Shown here: positions 18,574 to 28,560 of the stretch, in pieces
How the letters are laid out: the number at the start of each line of letters is the position of its first letter
How positions within the stretch are numbered: position 1 is the first letter of the stretch
NCBI RefSeq assembly: GCF_030409945.1
Contig: NZ_JAUFQV010000014.1
Span: forward strand, 1-64,000
DNA from: Vibrio tapetis subsp. quintayensis
GTDB taxonomy: Bacteria; Pseudomonadota; Gammaproteobacteria; Enterobacterales; Vibrionaceae
Length of the DNA: 64,000 nt
Direction: 5' to 3'
Position numbers and translations under genes: made by a program
The notes under the pieces: model-generated
Database searches by the model: none
Told to the model about the DNA's origin: nothing
Seen by the model: the letters and a program-made list of their open reading frames with translations, nothing else

Positions 18574-18653
18574 AGTTCTTCTTCACTATATCGAAAATGG
18601 TATTGCCATCTGGCAATTCTAAGGCGCAGAATTATACACGAGCTATTAAGAAT

Positions 18654-18681
18654 AAAAAAGGCGAGCCATTACGCTCGCCTC
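18654..18681 (-). terminator. pomAB terminator
   Basis: Stem AGGCGAGC...GCTCGCCT followed on the minus strand by TTTTTTATTC, 30 bases after the pomB stop. Confidence 0.85.
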
Positions 18682-18711
18682 GATTACTCTCTGGTATCGC
18701 CCTAAAAAGCT

Positions 18712-19668
18712 CTACTGCTGAGCTGACACTTCATCACTGTAGTGTGGCTTACCTTGCATGATATTGATTTCTACCCGGCGGTTTTCCAACCGGCCTTCAA
18801 GGGTGTCATTACTCATCAGAGGCTCTGTATCTGCCATGCCTCTTACGCGCAATCGACTATGGTCAAAACCTTTTACTCGTTCCATTTCATGGGCGACAGA
18901 CACCGCTCGTTGAGCCGATAAGTCCCAGTTAGAACGATACAACTCTGAATCCAGTGGATAGCTATCCGTGTGGCCAGAAACTCGAATAATCCCCGGAACA
19001 TCTTTGACCAATTCGGCCACTTGTCTTACGAGCGGTCTAAACTTTGGCTGCAAGAAAGCTGAACCATCAGGGAATGCACCACGTTCACGAATTCGGATGA
19101 CGATCTGTTGGCCAAGGCTTTCAACTTCAACCGCCCCTTCATCCATTTCTCGCTCTAGTGCTTTTTTAATGCTCTCAACGATGGTTTCTATTTCTTCAGA
19201 CTGAGATTCCGATTGCGATTCAGACTGTTGCTCTGATTGCACAGACTCAGTATTTTGGTTCATCTGCGTTGAGGTTTCAGGAGATTGCCCTCCGGTTTGC
19301 TTACCTGCATCGCGTTTGGTTCCGCCCGCTCGGTCAGAATCCCCTTCATGGAATTCCAGCGTTTGCTGCGTCATGTCGATGGTTTGTTGCATGATCACGT
19401 CAATCGGTGTTGGTTCAGGTCTACCCGGTCGAAATTCTTGAGCAATCACACTGGTGCCCTTTGGAATGTCTTTTACTTCAAGTTGATTTTGTACACCAAA
19501 AGCAAACTTCATCGAACCTGCTATTTGCTTAAACTTAAGCACGTCCATTTCCGAAAACGACAGCAGCAATACGAAGAAACACATCAACAGTGACATCAAG
19601 TCTGCGAACGTACCCATCCAAGCTGGGAGGCCGGGTGGTGGGCATTCACACTTGTCTTCATCATCCAT
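18712..19668 (-). CDS. pomB: Sodium-driven flagellar motor stator protein PomB
   Basis: 318 residues. The short cytoplasmic N-terminus is followed by one membrane helix with the ion-binding aspartate D23 in TFADLMSLLMCFFVLLLSF. A Ser/Gln/Glu-rich linker (about residues 110-165) leads to an OmpA-type peptidoglycan-binding domain (VSGHTDSYPLDSE and NRRVEINI). With PomA it forms the Na+-conducting stator of the polar flagellum. It starts ten bases after the pomA stop, so both are made from one transcript. Confidence 0.96.
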   Translation of the reverse strand: MDDEDKCECPPPGLPAWMGTFADLMSLLMCFFVLLLSFSEMDVLKFKQIAGSMKFAFGVQNQLEVKDIPKGTSVIAQEFRPGRPEPTPIDVIMQQTIDMTQQTLEFHEGDSDRAGGTKRDAGKQTGGQSPETSTQMNQNTESVQSEQQSESQSESQSEEIETIVESIKKALEREMDEGAVEVESLGQQIVIRIRERGAFPDGSAFLQPKFRPLVRQVAELVKDVPGIIRVSGHTDSYPLDSELYRSNWDLSAQRAVSVAHEMERVKGFDHSRLRVRGMADTEPLMSNDTLEGRLENRRVEINIMQGKPHYSDEVSAQQ

Positions 19669-19678
19669 TTCTTAACCC

Positions 19679-20443
19679 CTATTCGCCGTCAACATCGATA
19701 GCACGCTTGCTTTCGTTTAGGTAGTTCTTCAAATAGCTGTCGATTACACGTGGGTTTTGACCATCTTGAATCGCTAATACCCCATCCATGATCAGGCGGC
19801 GGTTTAAGGTTTCTTGCTCTTTACGTAAGTTCAGTTTGTCAGCAATCGGGAAAAACACCATGTTAGACAAGATCGCACCATACAAGGTCGTTAAAAGTGC
19901 AACGGCCATTGCCGGGCCGATGGATTTTGGGTCATCCATGTTAGAAAGCATGGCTACCAGCCCAACCAGGGTACCAATCATACCCATCGCAGGCGCTACA
20001 TCACCGTAGGCTTTAAAGGTCGCACTACCGAATTCGTGACGTTCGTTGGTCAGTGCGATGTCTTTTTGCAACGTCGCTTTAACTACGTCGGCATCGTGGC
20101 CATCTACGAGTAAATCAATGCCTTTTTGCATAAAAGAATTGGTTATTTCCATTTCTTCTAGTGCTAGGAAACCGCCTTTACGAGCCGCATCAGCCATTTC
20201 CACAATTTTGGATATCAGGTCTTCTGGCTCATCAGTTTTAAACATGAAGGCTTTTACCGCGATTTTGGTCGCAGCAAAAAATTGCCCCATGGTGAACTTC
20301 ATCAATACAACGAATGTAGAGCCGCCCACTACGATCAATATAGATTGGATATCGATAAAAATACCGATACCACCACCTAGAACCATCGCCATAATAACGA
20401 AAGCAAATGCGCCAATTAAGCCTATTAACGTTGCTAAATCCAC
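19679..20443 (-). CDS. pomA: Sodium-driven flagellar motor stator protein PomA
   Basis: 254 residues with four membrane helices (LIGLIGAFAFVIMAMVLGG, SILIVVGGSTFVVLMKF, VAPAMGMIGTLVGLVAML, PAMAVALLTTLYGAILSN) and the large cytoplasmic loop holding the charged residues that contact FliG (TNERHEFGSATF). The conserved proline after the third helix is within the DVAPAMGMIGTLVGL stretch. It is the first gene of pomAB and has a sigma-28-type promoter 47 bases upstream. Confidence 0.97.
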   Translation of the reverse strand: MDLATLIGLIGAFAFVIMAMVLGGGIGIFIDIQSILIVVGGSTFVVLMKFTMGQFFAATKIAVKAFMFKTDEPEDLISKIVEMADAARKGGFLALEEMEITNSFMQKGIDLLVDGHDADVVKATLQKDIALTNERHEFGSATFKAYGDVAPAMGMIGTLVGLVAMLSNMDDPKSIGPAMAVALLTTLYGAILSNMVFFPIADKLNLRKEQETLNRRLIMDGVLAIQDGQNPRVIDSYLKNYLNESKRAIDVDGE

Positions 20444-20489
20444 AAAGCACTCCTCATGCTATTTCGTTCTACTATGCACTCAATTCAGA

Positions 20490-20516
20490 TTATCGGCAGA
20501 ACAAGCTGAATATTTA
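20490..20516 (-). promoter_or_regulatory. Sigma-28 (FliA) promoter of pomAB
   Basis: On the minus strand TAAA-N15-GCCGATAA, an exact match to the flagellar sigma-28 consensus. Transcription would start near 20480. It places pomAB in the late flagellar regulon. The rest of the 344-base pomA/xseB gap shows only a possible TATACT -10 for xseB near 20693. Confidence 0.85.
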
Positions 20517-20787
20517 GCGATTTTTCGCTTTCGATACAAATTGCACGTCCAATTAAACAGGATAGCAATCTATCTGCCGATTAGACATTCGTTTCATCGA
20601 AAAATCTGGCCTTTACATTCACTTATTGGTCTGAATGTCTCGTTCTTGTGGCTCGGTAAACATACACATTCTACCAATGACTATAAAAGCTGATATACTG
20701 CGCCCTTGTTAAAATTTACACCCAGACGTTTGACCCTATACTTAGCCTAGGGTAACGTGCGGGCATTGTCCTAGAAGCAGAAATTAT

Positions 20788-21051
20788 ATGGCCAGTAAGA
20801 AACCTGAAAACATGTCTTTCGAAGGCGCTTTAGAAGAACTCGATGGTATCGTCGAGCAATTAGAAAGTGGTGACTTAGCCCTAGAAGATGCGCTAAAGAA
20901 ATTCGAGCGCGGAATCACTCTAGCTCGCTCAGGACAAGATAAATTATCTCAAGCAGAACAACGTGTTGCCATTTTAATGCAAGATGACGACCAAGCAGAG
21001 CTTACCCCTTTCGAAGTAAATTCTAAAAAAGAAACTGAGTCTGAAGAATAA
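20788..21051 (+). CDS. xseB: Exodeoxyribonuclease VII small subunit
   Basis: 87 residues. It has the family core [35 protein letters not shown] and the helical [11 protein letters not shown]. Several copies coat the large subunit XseA to form the single-strand-specific exonuclease VII; xseA is not in this window. It is the first gene of xseB-ispA-dxs, and its stop is three bases before ispA. Confidence 0.96.
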   Translation: MASKKPENMSFEGALEELDGIVEQLESGDLALEDALKKFERGITLARSGQDKLSQAEQRVAILMQDDDQAELTPFEVNSKKETESEE

Positions 21052-21054
21052 TCC

Positions 21055-21939
21055 ATGACAATGATTTTATCTGCGTATCAAGAGCGTAGTAGTGAGCAGC
21101 TCAACCTTTGGTTAGACACATTCCCACATCAGCAACAAGCCTTAATTCAAGCTATGCGTTATGGCCTATTGCTCGGTGGTAAGCGCGCAAGGCCGTATCT
21201 TGTTTATATTACAGGCCAAATGCTGGGTTGTGAGCTATCTGAACTCGACACACCGGCTTCCGCTATAGAGTGCGTTCACGCGTATTCACTGATCCATGAT
21301 GACTTACCTGCCATGGACGATGATGAATTGCGCCGTGGGCAAGCCACATGTCACATCGAGTTTGACGAAGCGACCGCTATTTTGACCGGTGATGCTCTGC
21401 AAACGTTGGCGTTTACTATCCTATCTGAAGGTAGCTTAAATCCATCTGCAGAAGTCACCCGCATTAAAATGGTACAAGCCTTAGCAAAAGCGTCTGGTGC
21501 ACAAGGCATGTGCATGGGCCAAGCTTTAGATTTGGAAGCAGAAAATCGCGCCATATCACTTGAAGAACTTGAAACGATTCACCTAAACAAAACAGCAGCT
21601 CTTATTAAATGCTCGGTTCAATTAGGTGCATTAGCCGCGGGTGAGAAAGGCTTAGCCATTCTACCTAAGTTAGAAAAATACGCCGATCTCATTGGTTTGG
21701 CTTTTCAAGTTCAAGACGACATCTTAGACATCATCGGTAACACCGAAATCTTAGGTAAGCCACAAGGCTCAGACCAGGAGCTCAACAAAAGTACTTACCC
21801 TTCGTTGCTAGGATTAGACGGTGCACAAACAAAAGCACAAGAATTGTTAACTGAGGCACTTTGTGCATTAGAGGCAATCCCTTACAATACTCAGTTACTT
21901 GAAGAATTCGCCCGATACGTGGTCGAGCGCAACAACTAA
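21055..21939 (+). CDS. ispA: Farnesyl diphosphate synthase (geranyltranstransferase)
   Basis: 294 residues. Both aspartate-rich prenyltransferase motifs are present: DDLPAMDDD (first) and QDDILDIIG (second), as well as GGKRARPYLV for substrate binding. It condenses IPP with DMAPP and GPP to give farnesyl diphosphate for undecaprenyl phosphate, quinones and haem O. Its place between xseB and dxs is the standard gammaproteobacterial order. Confidence 0.96.
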   Translation: MTMILSAYQERSSEQLNLWLDTFPHQQQALIQAMRYGLLLGGKRARPYLVYITGQMLGCELSELDTPASAIECVHAYSLIHDDLPAMDDDELRRGQATCHIEFDEATAILTGDALQTLAFTILSEGSLNPSAEVTRIKMVQALAKASGAQGMCMGQALDLEAENRAISLEELETIHLNKTAALIKCSVQLGALAAGEKGLAILPKLEKYADLIGLAFQVQDDILDIIGNTEILGKPQGSDQELNKSTYPSLLGLDGAQTKAQELLTEALCALEAIPYNTQLLEEFARYVVERNN

Positions 21940-21962
21940 CACTATTATAAGCGCTGATAATT

Positions 21963-23846
21963 ATGACTCTAGATATCTCAAAATATCCAACATTAGCACT
22001 GGCCAATACGCCCGACGAGCTACGTCTACTTCCTAAAGAGAGTTTATCGACTCTTTGTGAAGAGCTGCGTACCTATCTACTGAATTCAGTTAGCCAGTCA
22101 AGTGGCCACCTAGCATCAGGCTTAGGCACGGTTGAATTGACGGTCGCGCTGCACTATGTGTACAACACGCCTTTTGATCAACTGATTTGGGACGTTGGTC
22201 ACCAAGCCTATCCTCATAAAATTTTAACTGGTCGCCGCGAAAAAATGTCGACCATTCGCCAAAAAGATGGCCTACACCCGTTCCCGTGGCGCGAAGAAAG
22301 TGAATACGACGTGCTGTCGGTTGGCCACTCTTCAACTTCTATAAGTGCTGCTTTAGGTTTGGCGATTTCGGCGCAAAAAGAAGACCGCGACCGTAAAGTT
22401 GTTAGCGTGATTGGTGATGGTGCCATTACTGCAGGCATGGCGTTTGAAGCCATGAACCACGCGGGCGGCGTTCATCCGGATATGCTAGTGATCTTAAACG
22501 ACAACGAGATGTCTATTTCAGAAAACGTAGGCGCACTGAGTAATCACTTAGCACAAGTTTTGTCGGGCAACCTTTACACCTCCATTCGTGAGGGAGGTAA
22601 AAAAGTACTCTCTGGGCTTCCCCCAATTAAAGAATTGGTAAGAAGAACGGAAGAGCATTTAAAAGGCATGGTTGTCCCAGGCACTTTATTTGAAGAACTT
22701 GGCTTTAACTATATTGGCCCTGTTGATGGTCACGACGTAAACGAATTGATCAAAACGCTGAAAAATATGCGTGGCTTAAAAGGCCCTCAGTTCCTACACA
22801 TCATGACCAAAAAAGGCAAAGGTTACGAGCCTGCCGAAAAAGATCCAATTGGTTACCATGGCGTACCAAAATTCGACCCAACTCATACAAGCTTGCCAAA
22901 AAGCAGTGGAACCAAACCCACTTTCTCGAAAATTTTCGGTGACTTCCTGTGTGATATGGCTGCTCAAGACCCAAAACTGATGGCGATCACTCCAGCCATG
23001 CGTGAGGGTTCTGGCATGGTGCGTTTTTCAAAAGAATACCCAGATCAGTATTTTGATGTGGCAATTGCAGAGCAACACGCCGTCACCCTAGCCACTGGAA
23101 TGGCAATTGCTGGCGATAAACCGATTGTAGCGATTTACTCCACATTCCTACAACGTGGCTATGATCAGTTAATCCACGATGTTGCCATTATGGACATGCC
23201 TGTTATGTTCGCCATTGACCGTGCAGGTTTGGTTGGCGCAGACGGCCAGACACACCAAGGGGCGTTTGATCTTAGCTTTATGCGTTGCATACCAAATATG
23301 GTTATCATGGCACCGAGTGACGAAAATGAATGTCGCCAAATGCTCTACACTGGGCATCAACATACAGGCCCGAGCGCCGTTCGTTACCCTCGCGGTAACG
23401 GTATGGGCACCGCCATCGAGTCTGAGTTTACCGCGCTAGAAATCGGCAAAGGTCGCATTATGCGTGAAAGTAGTGCCAAGCAAGATGGTAATAAGGTTGC
23501 TATTTTGAACTTTGGTACTTTCCTACCAAGTGCACTCGAAGCCGCCGAACAACTTGATGCTACAGTTGCAGATATGCGTTTTGTGAAGCCACTTGATGAA
23601 GATCTTATTCGCGAGCTAGTTGCTAAGCATGATGTATTCGTAACCCTTGAAGAAAATGCGATTGCTGGAGGCGCTGGCGCTGGCGTTCTTGAGTTCTTGA
23701 TGCAAGAGAAACTACTGAAACCAGTACTCAACCTTGGTTTACCGGACAAGTTTGTCGCACAAGGTACCCAAGAAGAAATGCACGCGGAACTTGGTTTAGA
23801 CTCTGTTGGTATTGAAAAATCGATTCATACTTATCTAGCAAAATAA
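21963..23846 (+). CDS. dxs: 1-deoxy-D-xylulose-5-phosphate synthase
   Basis: 627 residues, close to E. coli Dxs. Thiamine diphosphate site: [18 protein letters not shown] with the following N in LNDNEMSIS. Catalytic histidine in [10 protein letters not shown], and the transketolase middle domain [15 protein letters not shown]. It makes DXP from pyruvate and glyceraldehyde 3-phosphate, the first step of the MEP isoprenoid pathway feeding ispA next door. It lies 23 bases after the ispA stop, as last gene of the operon with a strong terminator. Confidence 0.97.
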   Translation: MTLDISKYPTLALANTPDELRLLPKESLSTLCEELRTYLLNSVSQSSGHLASGLGTVELTVALHYVYNTPFDQLIWDVGHQAYPHKILTGRREKMSTIRQKDGLHPFPWREESEYDVLSVGHSSTSISAALGLAISAQKEDRDRKVVSVIGDGAITAGMAFEAMNHAGGVHPDMLVILNDNEMSISENVGALSNHLAQVLSGNLYTSIREGGKKVLSGLPPIKELVRRTEEHLKGMVVPGTLFEELGFNYIGPVDGHDVNELIKTLKNMRGLKGPQFLHIMTKKGKGYEPAEKDPIGYHGVPKFDPTHTSLPKSSGTKPTFSKIFGDFLCDMAAQDPKLMAITPAMREGSGMVRFSKEYPDQYFDVAIAEQHAVTLATGMAIAGDKPIVAIYSTFLQRGYDQLIHDVAIMDMPVMFAIDRAGLVGADGQTHQGAFDLSFMRCIPNMVIMAPSDENECRQMLYTGHQHTGPSAVRYPRGNGMGTAIESEFTALEIGKGRIMRESSAKQDGNKVAILNFGTFLPSALEAAEQLDATVADMRFVKPLDEDLIRELVAKHDVFVTLEENAIAGGAGAGVLEFLMQEKLLKPVLNLGLPDKFVAQGTQEEMHAELGLDSVGIEKSIHTYLAK

Positions 23847-23861
23847 CGATATTCCAAATAC

Positions 23862-23887
23862 AAAAAAGCACCGAAAGGTGCTTTTTT
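23862..23887. terminator. dxs terminator
   Basis: AAAAAAGCACC-GAAA-GGTGCTTTTTT, a perfect stem with runs of T on both strands. It can serve dxs (+) and pgpA (-). Confidence 0.92.
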
Positions 23888-23898
23888 ATTATGAACTA

Positions 23899-23959
23899 GA
23901 AGCGAAGTACTAGATTATTAAATCACACTACTTCGCTTTTAGTACTTCGCCTTTAGCAC
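23899..23959. repeat. Heptad array abutting the pgpA stop
   Basis: On the minus strand the pgpA stop TAA is followed at once by GTGCTAA, AGGCGAA, GTACTAA, AAGCGAA, GTA. After a 14-base A/T spacer the inverse TAGTACTTCGCTT follows, so the array can fold into a hairpin. Confidence 0.85.
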
Positions 23960-24463
23960 TTAAATCCAACCTGCATAACGTCCAATCAGCCATAAACTCA
24001 CGCCAGCCATCACGCCGGCGACAATGTCATCCACCATGATGCCAAACCCGCCATGCACTCTTTTATCAAGCCAGCCAATAGGCCAAGGTTTTACCATATC
24101 AAAGAAGCGAAACAGAACGAAGCCTGTCAGTAACCATTTCCAATCCGTAGGGGAAAGGTTCAGCATAGGCACTACACTCATAGTGATCCAAAAGCCGGCA
24201 AACTCATCCCAAACAATGGAACCATGATCGTGCACGCCCATATCATCAGAAGTTACTTGGCAGATTTTGATGCCGATAACACATGAAACAAGGACCGCCA
24301 ACAGGTATGCTGGAAGAGGTAACTGGACTAACAATAAATAAAATGGAATAGACGCTAAGGTACCCATAGTACCTGGAATTAAAGGGGATAACCCGCTGCC
24401 AAACCCGGTCGCTAACAAGTGCCAAGGGTTTTTAAGTGAGATAAGTGCTAATGGGTTTGCCAT
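23960..24463 (-). CDS. pgpA: Phosphatidylglycerophosphatase A
   Basis: 167 residues with several membrane helices. The family motifs GFGSGLSPLIPGTMGTLASIP, DHGSIVWDEFAGFWI and VHGGFGIMVDDIVAG are all present. It dephosphorylates phosphatidylglycerol phosphate in the inner membrane. It starts three bases after thiL, as in E. coli. The last gene of its run, it has a heptad array immediately after the stop. Confidence 0.96.
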   Translation of the reverse strand: MANPLALISLKNPWHLLATGFGSGLSPLIPGTMGTLASIPFYLLLVQLPLPAYLLAVLVSCVIGIKICQVTSDDMGVHDHGSIVWDEFAGFWITMSVVPMLNLSPTDWKWLLTGFVLFRFFDMVKPWPIGWLDKRVHGGFGIMVDDIVAGVMAGVSLWLIGRYAGWI

Positions 24464-24466
24464 GTT

Positions 24467-25438
24467 CTATATACCTTTAAAGTGGTCGTATCCGGAAAGT
24501 TGCCAGTCCAAAGCTTTACCGTTTCTCTCTAATTGCAATTGGTCACCTGAACGAATCTGACCAACACACGTCGCCTTGGTGCCCGTAGGAGCTAGTAATG
24601 TGTCCATTTGACCTTTGTGCTCTTCAGGCACAGTAAAGCAAAGTTCGTACTCTTCGCCACTGGACAAGGCCATTCGTAATGCACTGTCACGGTCACCGCA
24701 ATACTCAAGCAATTCATCAGAAATAGGCATGGCATCAACATCAATGACAGCACCAACGGTGGATGCTTTCATGATATGGCCTAAATCAGAAACTAAACCA
24801 TCACTGATGTCCAAACAAGAAGAAGCCACATTGCGCAGAGCTTGCCCTGCAAGTAAACGCGGGCTTGCATGGTAATGTCGATACTCTAGAGTTTCTGCAT
24901 GCTCTTTATTTCGCTTACTGTCATCAAGCACAACTTCAAGCCCCGCAGCTGCGTCACCTAATGTACCGGTAACGTATAGCCAATCCCCAACTTTGGCACC
25001 GTCACGTCGCAATGCTTGACCTTCCGGTACAAAACCTTGCACAGTCAGAGTCATACTTAATGGGCCTTTGGTTGTATCGCCACCAATTAACTGAATATTG
25101 AAATAGTTGGCTAACTCGAAAAAGGATTCAGTAAACGGGGCTAACCAGAGTTCATCGGGTTCAGGAAGAGTTAAAGCCAAAGAAACCCAAGCAGGTGATG
25201 CGCCCATCGCCGCTAAGTCGCTTAAATTAGAAGCTAACGCTTTATGGGCTACCCATGCAGGGTTCGCATTTTCCAAAAAATGAGTGCCCGCAACCAAGGT
25301 ATCGGTACTGATCGCGATTTGAACATTATCAGGAGAAGTAACAAGTGCGCTGTCGTCCCCAAGTGATAATTGAACATCCTTGCGCTGGGTCTGACGATTA
25401 ACGAAGTACTGGGTAATTAAATTGAATTCACCGGCCAT
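24467..25438 (-). CDS. thiL: Thiamine-monophosphate kinase
   Basis: 323 residues. AIR-synthase/PurM-like fold: SLGDDSALV, ISTDTLVAGTHF, LSDLAAMGA, GGDTTKGPLSMTLTV and LDISDGLVSDLGHI line the ATP/Mg site. It phosphorylates TMP to thiamine diphosphate, the cofactor of Dxs and others. It follows nusB with an intrinsic terminator in the gap and is translationally close to pgpA. Confidence 0.96.
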   Translation of the reverse strand: MAGEFNLITQYFVNRQTQRKDVQLSLGDDSALVTSPDNVQIAISTDTLVAGTHFLENANPAWVAHKALASNLSDLAAMGASPAWVSLALTLPEPDELWLAPFTESFFELANYFNIQLIGGDTTKGPLSMTLTVQGFVPEGQALRRDGAKVGDWLYVTGTLGDAAAGLEVVLDDSKRNKEHAETLEYRHYHASPRLLAGQALRNVASSCLDISDGLVSDLGHIMKASTVGAVIDVDAMPISDELLEYCGDRDSALRMALSSGEEYELCFTVPEEHKGQMDTLLAPTGTKATCVGQIRSGDQLQLERNGKALDWQLSGYDHFKGI

Positions 25439-25474
25439 GGTTCACTCTTTATCATTATTATTTTTGCCATTATA

Positions 25475-25503
25475 CAAAAAAGGCCAGCTTAATGGCTGAC
25501 CTT
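25475..25503 (-). terminator. Terminator between nusB and thiL
   Basis: On the minus strand GGTCAGCC-ATTAA-GCTGGCC followed by TTTTTT. It would partly separate ribH-nusB from thiL-pgpA. Confidence 0.8.
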
Positions 25504-25522
25504 CTTAACTATATTGTGACGC

Positions 25523-25993
25523 TTACTTTTTTTTACGTACGTGCGGTGCGGCTTTATCAAGCACACCGTTCACGAATTTGTGACTGTCTTCAGCGGCAAA
25601 AACTTTTGCAAGTTCGATAGCCTCATTAATCACAACTTTGTAAGGTACATCTTCACGACGCGTCATTTCGTACATAGCTAGACGAAGAAGAGCTAGCTCC
25701 ATCTTATCCAAATCTTGCATTGGACGAGATAGGAATGGACGTAATTTACTGTCTAACTCAGTGTGGCTTAGCACGACACCCGTCAGTAGATCACGGAAGT
25801 ACGCGACGTCTGTTTCTGGTGCTGCTAGTGCTGGTTCATTAGCTTGATGATCTTCTTCATCATATTTACCACCAGATAAAAATTGCTCTTCAATAGTAGC
25901 AACATTTTCTTTTGTAACTTGCCATGAGTAAATTGCTTGTAAGGCAAATTGACGTGCGTTTCTACGTGCGGCTGGTTTCACACTGGCCCCCAT
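25523..25993 (-). CDS. nusB: Transcription antitermination factor NusB
   Basis: 156 residues, all-helical. [19 protein letters not shown] at the N-terminus and [30 protein letters not shown] at the C-terminus are the conserved RNA/S10-binding regions. With NusE (S10) it binds boxA and supports rRNA antitermination. Its ATG shares one base with the ribH stop, the common ribH-nusB arrangement. Confidence 0.97.
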   Translation of the reverse strand: MGASVKPAARRNARQFALQAIYSWQVTKENVATIEEQFLSGGKYDEEDHQANEPALAAPETDVAYFRDLLTGVVLSHTELDSKLRPFLSRPMQDLDKMELALLRLAMYEMTRREDVPYKVVINEAIELAKVFAAEDSHKFVNGVLDKAAPHVRKKK

Positions 25994-26463
25994 TAGGAAT
26001 CAATTTCTGAAAGAACGTTAATCATCTCTAGCGCGCTTAGTGCAGCCTCTGCACCTTTGTTACCAGCCTTGGTTCCTGCGCGCTCGATAGCTTGATCAAT
26101 AGTATCTACGGTCAACACACCGAATGCCACTGGAAGACTGTATTCCAGAGAAACTTGTGCCAAACCTTTATTACATTCACTGCAAACATAGTCAAAATGT
26201 GGTGTGCCGCCACGAATAACTGAACCCAAAGAAATGATAGCGTCAAACTTACCAGTTTTAGCTACACGCTGAGCAGTTAGTGGTAGCTCCACAGCACCAG
26301 GACAACGAACAACGGTAATATTGTCTTCGTTAACTTGGCCGTGACGCTTTAAAGTATCGATTGCACCAGATAACAAGCTTTCGTTAATAAAACTGTTGAA
26401 ACGAGAAATAACGATAGCAATTTTTGCATTTGGCGCTGGGAAGCCACCCTCGATCACTTTCAT
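25993..26463 (-). CDS. ribH: 6,7-dimethyl-8-ribityllumazine synthase
   Basis: 156 residues from the ATG at 26463, chosen because AGGAAGG lies just upstream; longer in-frame starts lack family homology. Motifs: [29 protein letters not shown] and [15 protein letters not shown]. It joins 5-amino-6-ribitylaminouracil with the RibB product to make lumazine. It is separated from the other rib genes by a terminator and 241 bases, so it may have its own promoter. Confidence 0.96.
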   Translation of the reverse strand: MKVIEGGFPAPNAKIAIVISRFNSFINESLLSGAIDTLKRHGQVNEDNITVVRCPGAVELPLTAQRVAKTGKFDAIISLGSVIRGGTPHFDYVCSECNKGLAQVSLEYSLPVAFGVLTVDTIDQAIERAGTKAGNKGAEAALSALEMINVLSEIDS

Positions 26464-26608
26464 AAGCCTTCCTTTAACTATTTTCATCAAGTGAGAATCG
26501 GCGGATTCTAACACAAAAGTGTGAGCAATATCTAATGGAAATTACCAAACTACAGAAAAGAAAACTGACCAATTATTCTGCAACCGCAACCAAGCCTCTA
26601 AAATAAAC

Positions 26609-26641
26609 AAAAGAGCAAAAACACTTCTGCTTTTGCTCTTT
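26609..26641. terminator. Terminator after ribBX
   Basis: Stem AAAGAGCAAAA...TTTTGCTCTTT, 64 bases after the ribBX stop. It would end the nrdR-ribD-ribE-ribBX transcript before ribH. Confidence 0.8.
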
Positions 26642-26704
26642 AAATATCAATGAGTTTGGCGCTCGGTCACCGTCTATGATTGATCATCGACCTCGGTTTG
26701 CATT

Positions 26705-27817
26705 TTACTTACAAACGTACTCAACAACGTTCAAGCCAAACCCACCGAGCGCATGGTAGCGCTTAGTACTTGAAGACAGTAAACGCATATCATGAACTCC
26801 AAGATCCGCTAGGATTTGAGAACCCACACCGACACGGCGTGACGTACCCTGCTTCTTGGCCATGGTTGGCGCTTCACCCTTGTCTTGTTGTTCAAACGTT
26901 TTCACTTTATGAACTAAAGATTCAGTGGTTTCTTCGTTTCCAAGGATCACTAACACGCCACCCTCTTCACTAATGCGTTTCATCGCCGTTTGCAGTGTCC
27001 AGCTACGCTCGGCACTTCGGTCTGAATGCAGTAAGTCGGTGAATGTATCTTGTAAATGCACACGAACTAATGGCGCTTTGGTTTCATCAGCCTGCGCTTT
27101 CTTCATTGCATAATGAATTTGGTTATCAATGGTGTCACGGTATGTGACCAGTTGAAACTCGCCAAATTCGGTAGGTAATTTGCACTCAGCAACTCGCTCG
27201 ATGGTTGTCTCAGTGTTGTTACGATATTCGATTAGGTCAGCAATGGTGCCTAACTTAATGTCATGTTTTTCTGCAAACACTTCTAAATCTGGGCGCCTTG
27301 CCATGGTGCCGTCATCATTAAGAATTTCAACAATAACAGACGCAGGCTCAAGCCCAGCCAAACGAGCCAAATCACACCCAGCTTCCGTGTGTCCTGCGCG
27401 TGTTAATACACCGCCTTCTTGCGCTGCTAATGGGAAGATATGGCCAGGTTGAACTAAGTCTGCCGCTTTCGCTTCTTTCGCGACAGCAGCTTGAACGGTA
27501 ATTGCTCGGTCAGCCGCTGAAATACCCGTCGTTACGCCCTCAGCCGCTTCAATAGAAACGGTAAAGTTAGTGGTATATTGCGCATTATTGTCTTGAACCA
27601 TTGGCGGTAAGCCAAGATTTTCACAACGTTCTTTCGTCATCGTCAAACAAATCAGGCCGCGTCCGTACATGGCCATAAAGTTGATCGCTTCAGGCGTCAC
27701 ACACTCTGCAGCCATGATCAAATCGCCTTCGTTTTCGCGATCTTCATCGTCCATCAGAACGACCATTTTACCTAATCGAATATCTTCTATTATTTCTTGT
27801 GGGGTACTGATTGGCAT
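26705..27817 (-). CDS. ribBX: RibBX: 3,4-dihydroxy-2-butanone-4-phosphate synthase with decayed RibA domain
   Basis: 370 residues from the ATG at 27817 (GGAG seven bases upstream). The N-terminal RibB domain (~1-205) is intact: [16 protein letters not shown] and [16 protein letters not shown]. The C-terminal ~165 residues align with GTP cyclohydrolase II, but the three zinc cysteines (CxxxxxxxxRCDCG in RibA) are absent, the region reading [20 protein letters not shown], and the GRGIGL motif is missing. Such RibBX hybrids are known from Shewanella and keep only RibB activity. A separate ribA is therefore needed elsewhere. 86 bases after ribE. Confidence 0.93.
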   Translation of the reverse strand: MPISTPQEIIEDIRLGKMVVLMDDEDRENEGDLIMAAECVTPEAINFMAMYGRGLICLTMTKERCENLGLPPMVQDNNAQYTTNFTVSIEAAEGVTTGISAADRAITVQAAVAKEAKAADLVQPGHIFPLAAQEGGVLTRAGHTEAGCDLARLAGLEPASVIVEILNDDGTMARRPDLEVFAEKHDIKLGTIADLIEYRNNTETTIERVAECKLPTEFGEFQLVTYRDTIDNQIHYAMKKAQADETKAPLVRVHLQDTFTDLLHSDRSAERSWTLQTAMKRISEEGGVLVILGNEETTESLVHKVKTFEQQDKGEAPTMAKKQGTSRRVGVGSQILADLGVHDMRLLSSSTKRYHALGGFGLNVVEYVCK

Positions 27818-27903
27818 TGAATGCTCCTGCAATAAAAGGCGAAGTTCTAAACCCGAAGTTAGAACCATTTAGAGTCTTGTGTTTTACACTAAGTACTTAG
27901 TAT

Positions 27904-28554
27904 CTACGCAAAACCGTTTTGTTGTAAGAATTCCATAGTCATGCTCGGTTTATCATCTTCTCGAGCACCTTGTAGTAGCCGTTCCATATAGCGAGCCAGA
28001 ACATCAACTTCTAGGTTTACTTTACGGCCCACATGGAAATTGTCTATTGTCGTTTCTTCTGTAGTGTGCGGTACGATCGTTAACTTAAACGCATTTTTAC
28101 GTAGTTCATTTACCGTTAGGCTAATGCCGTCAACCGTAACTGACCCTTTCTCTGCCACGTATTTACTGATTTCTGCAGGCATTTCAACCCAAAATTCGAT
28201 AGAGCGACCAACAGGGTTTCGTTCTACAATTTCACCCACACCGTCAACATGACCCGATACAATATGGCCACCAAATCGAGTAGTCGGCAACATGGCTTTT
28301 TCTAGATTCACTTTATCGCCAGCTTGATAATCAACAAACCCGGTTTTTTTGAGTGTCTCTACGGATAAGTCGGCGGTATAACGCGTTTCGCTATAATCAA
28401 CCACGGTTAAGCAAACGCCATTGGTTGCAATACTATCACCCAGCTTTACATCCGCCATATCAAGCTTGCCGACTTCAACGGTGACGCTAATGTCTTCACC
28501 TTTTGGTGTGATGGCAGCTAAGGTTCCTACCGCTTCTACGATTCCTGTAAACAT
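27904..28554 (-). CDS. ribE: Riboflavin synthase alpha chain
   Basis: 216 residues made of two lumazine-binding halves, each with a GVCLTV / DGISLTV motif (ATNGVCLTVVDYSE; VTVDGISLTVNELR). The N-terminal MFTGIVEAVG is universal in the family. It dismutates two lumazines into riboflavin. It starts six bases after ribD, so it is in the rib operon. The symbol ribC is used for this enzyme in E. coli. Confidence 0.97.
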   Translation of the reverse strand: MFTGIVEAVGTLAAITPKGEDISVTVEVGKLDMADVKLGDSIATNGVCLTVVDYSETRYTADLSVETLKKTGFVDYQAGDKVNLEKAMLPTTRFGGHIVSGHVDGVGEIVERNPVGRSIEFWVEMPAEISKYVAEKGSVTVDGISLTVNELRKNAFKLTIVPHTTEETTIDNFHVGRKVNLEVDVLARYMERLLQGAREDDKPSMTMEFLQQNGFA

Positions 28555-28560
28555 GTTTTT

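Noticed and set aside
20046..20693. 215-codon plus-strand frame opposite pomA
   Set aside because: Antisense to a clear pomA gene, Ser/Ile-rich low-quality composition, no ribosome-binding site; a shadow of the pomA reading frame.
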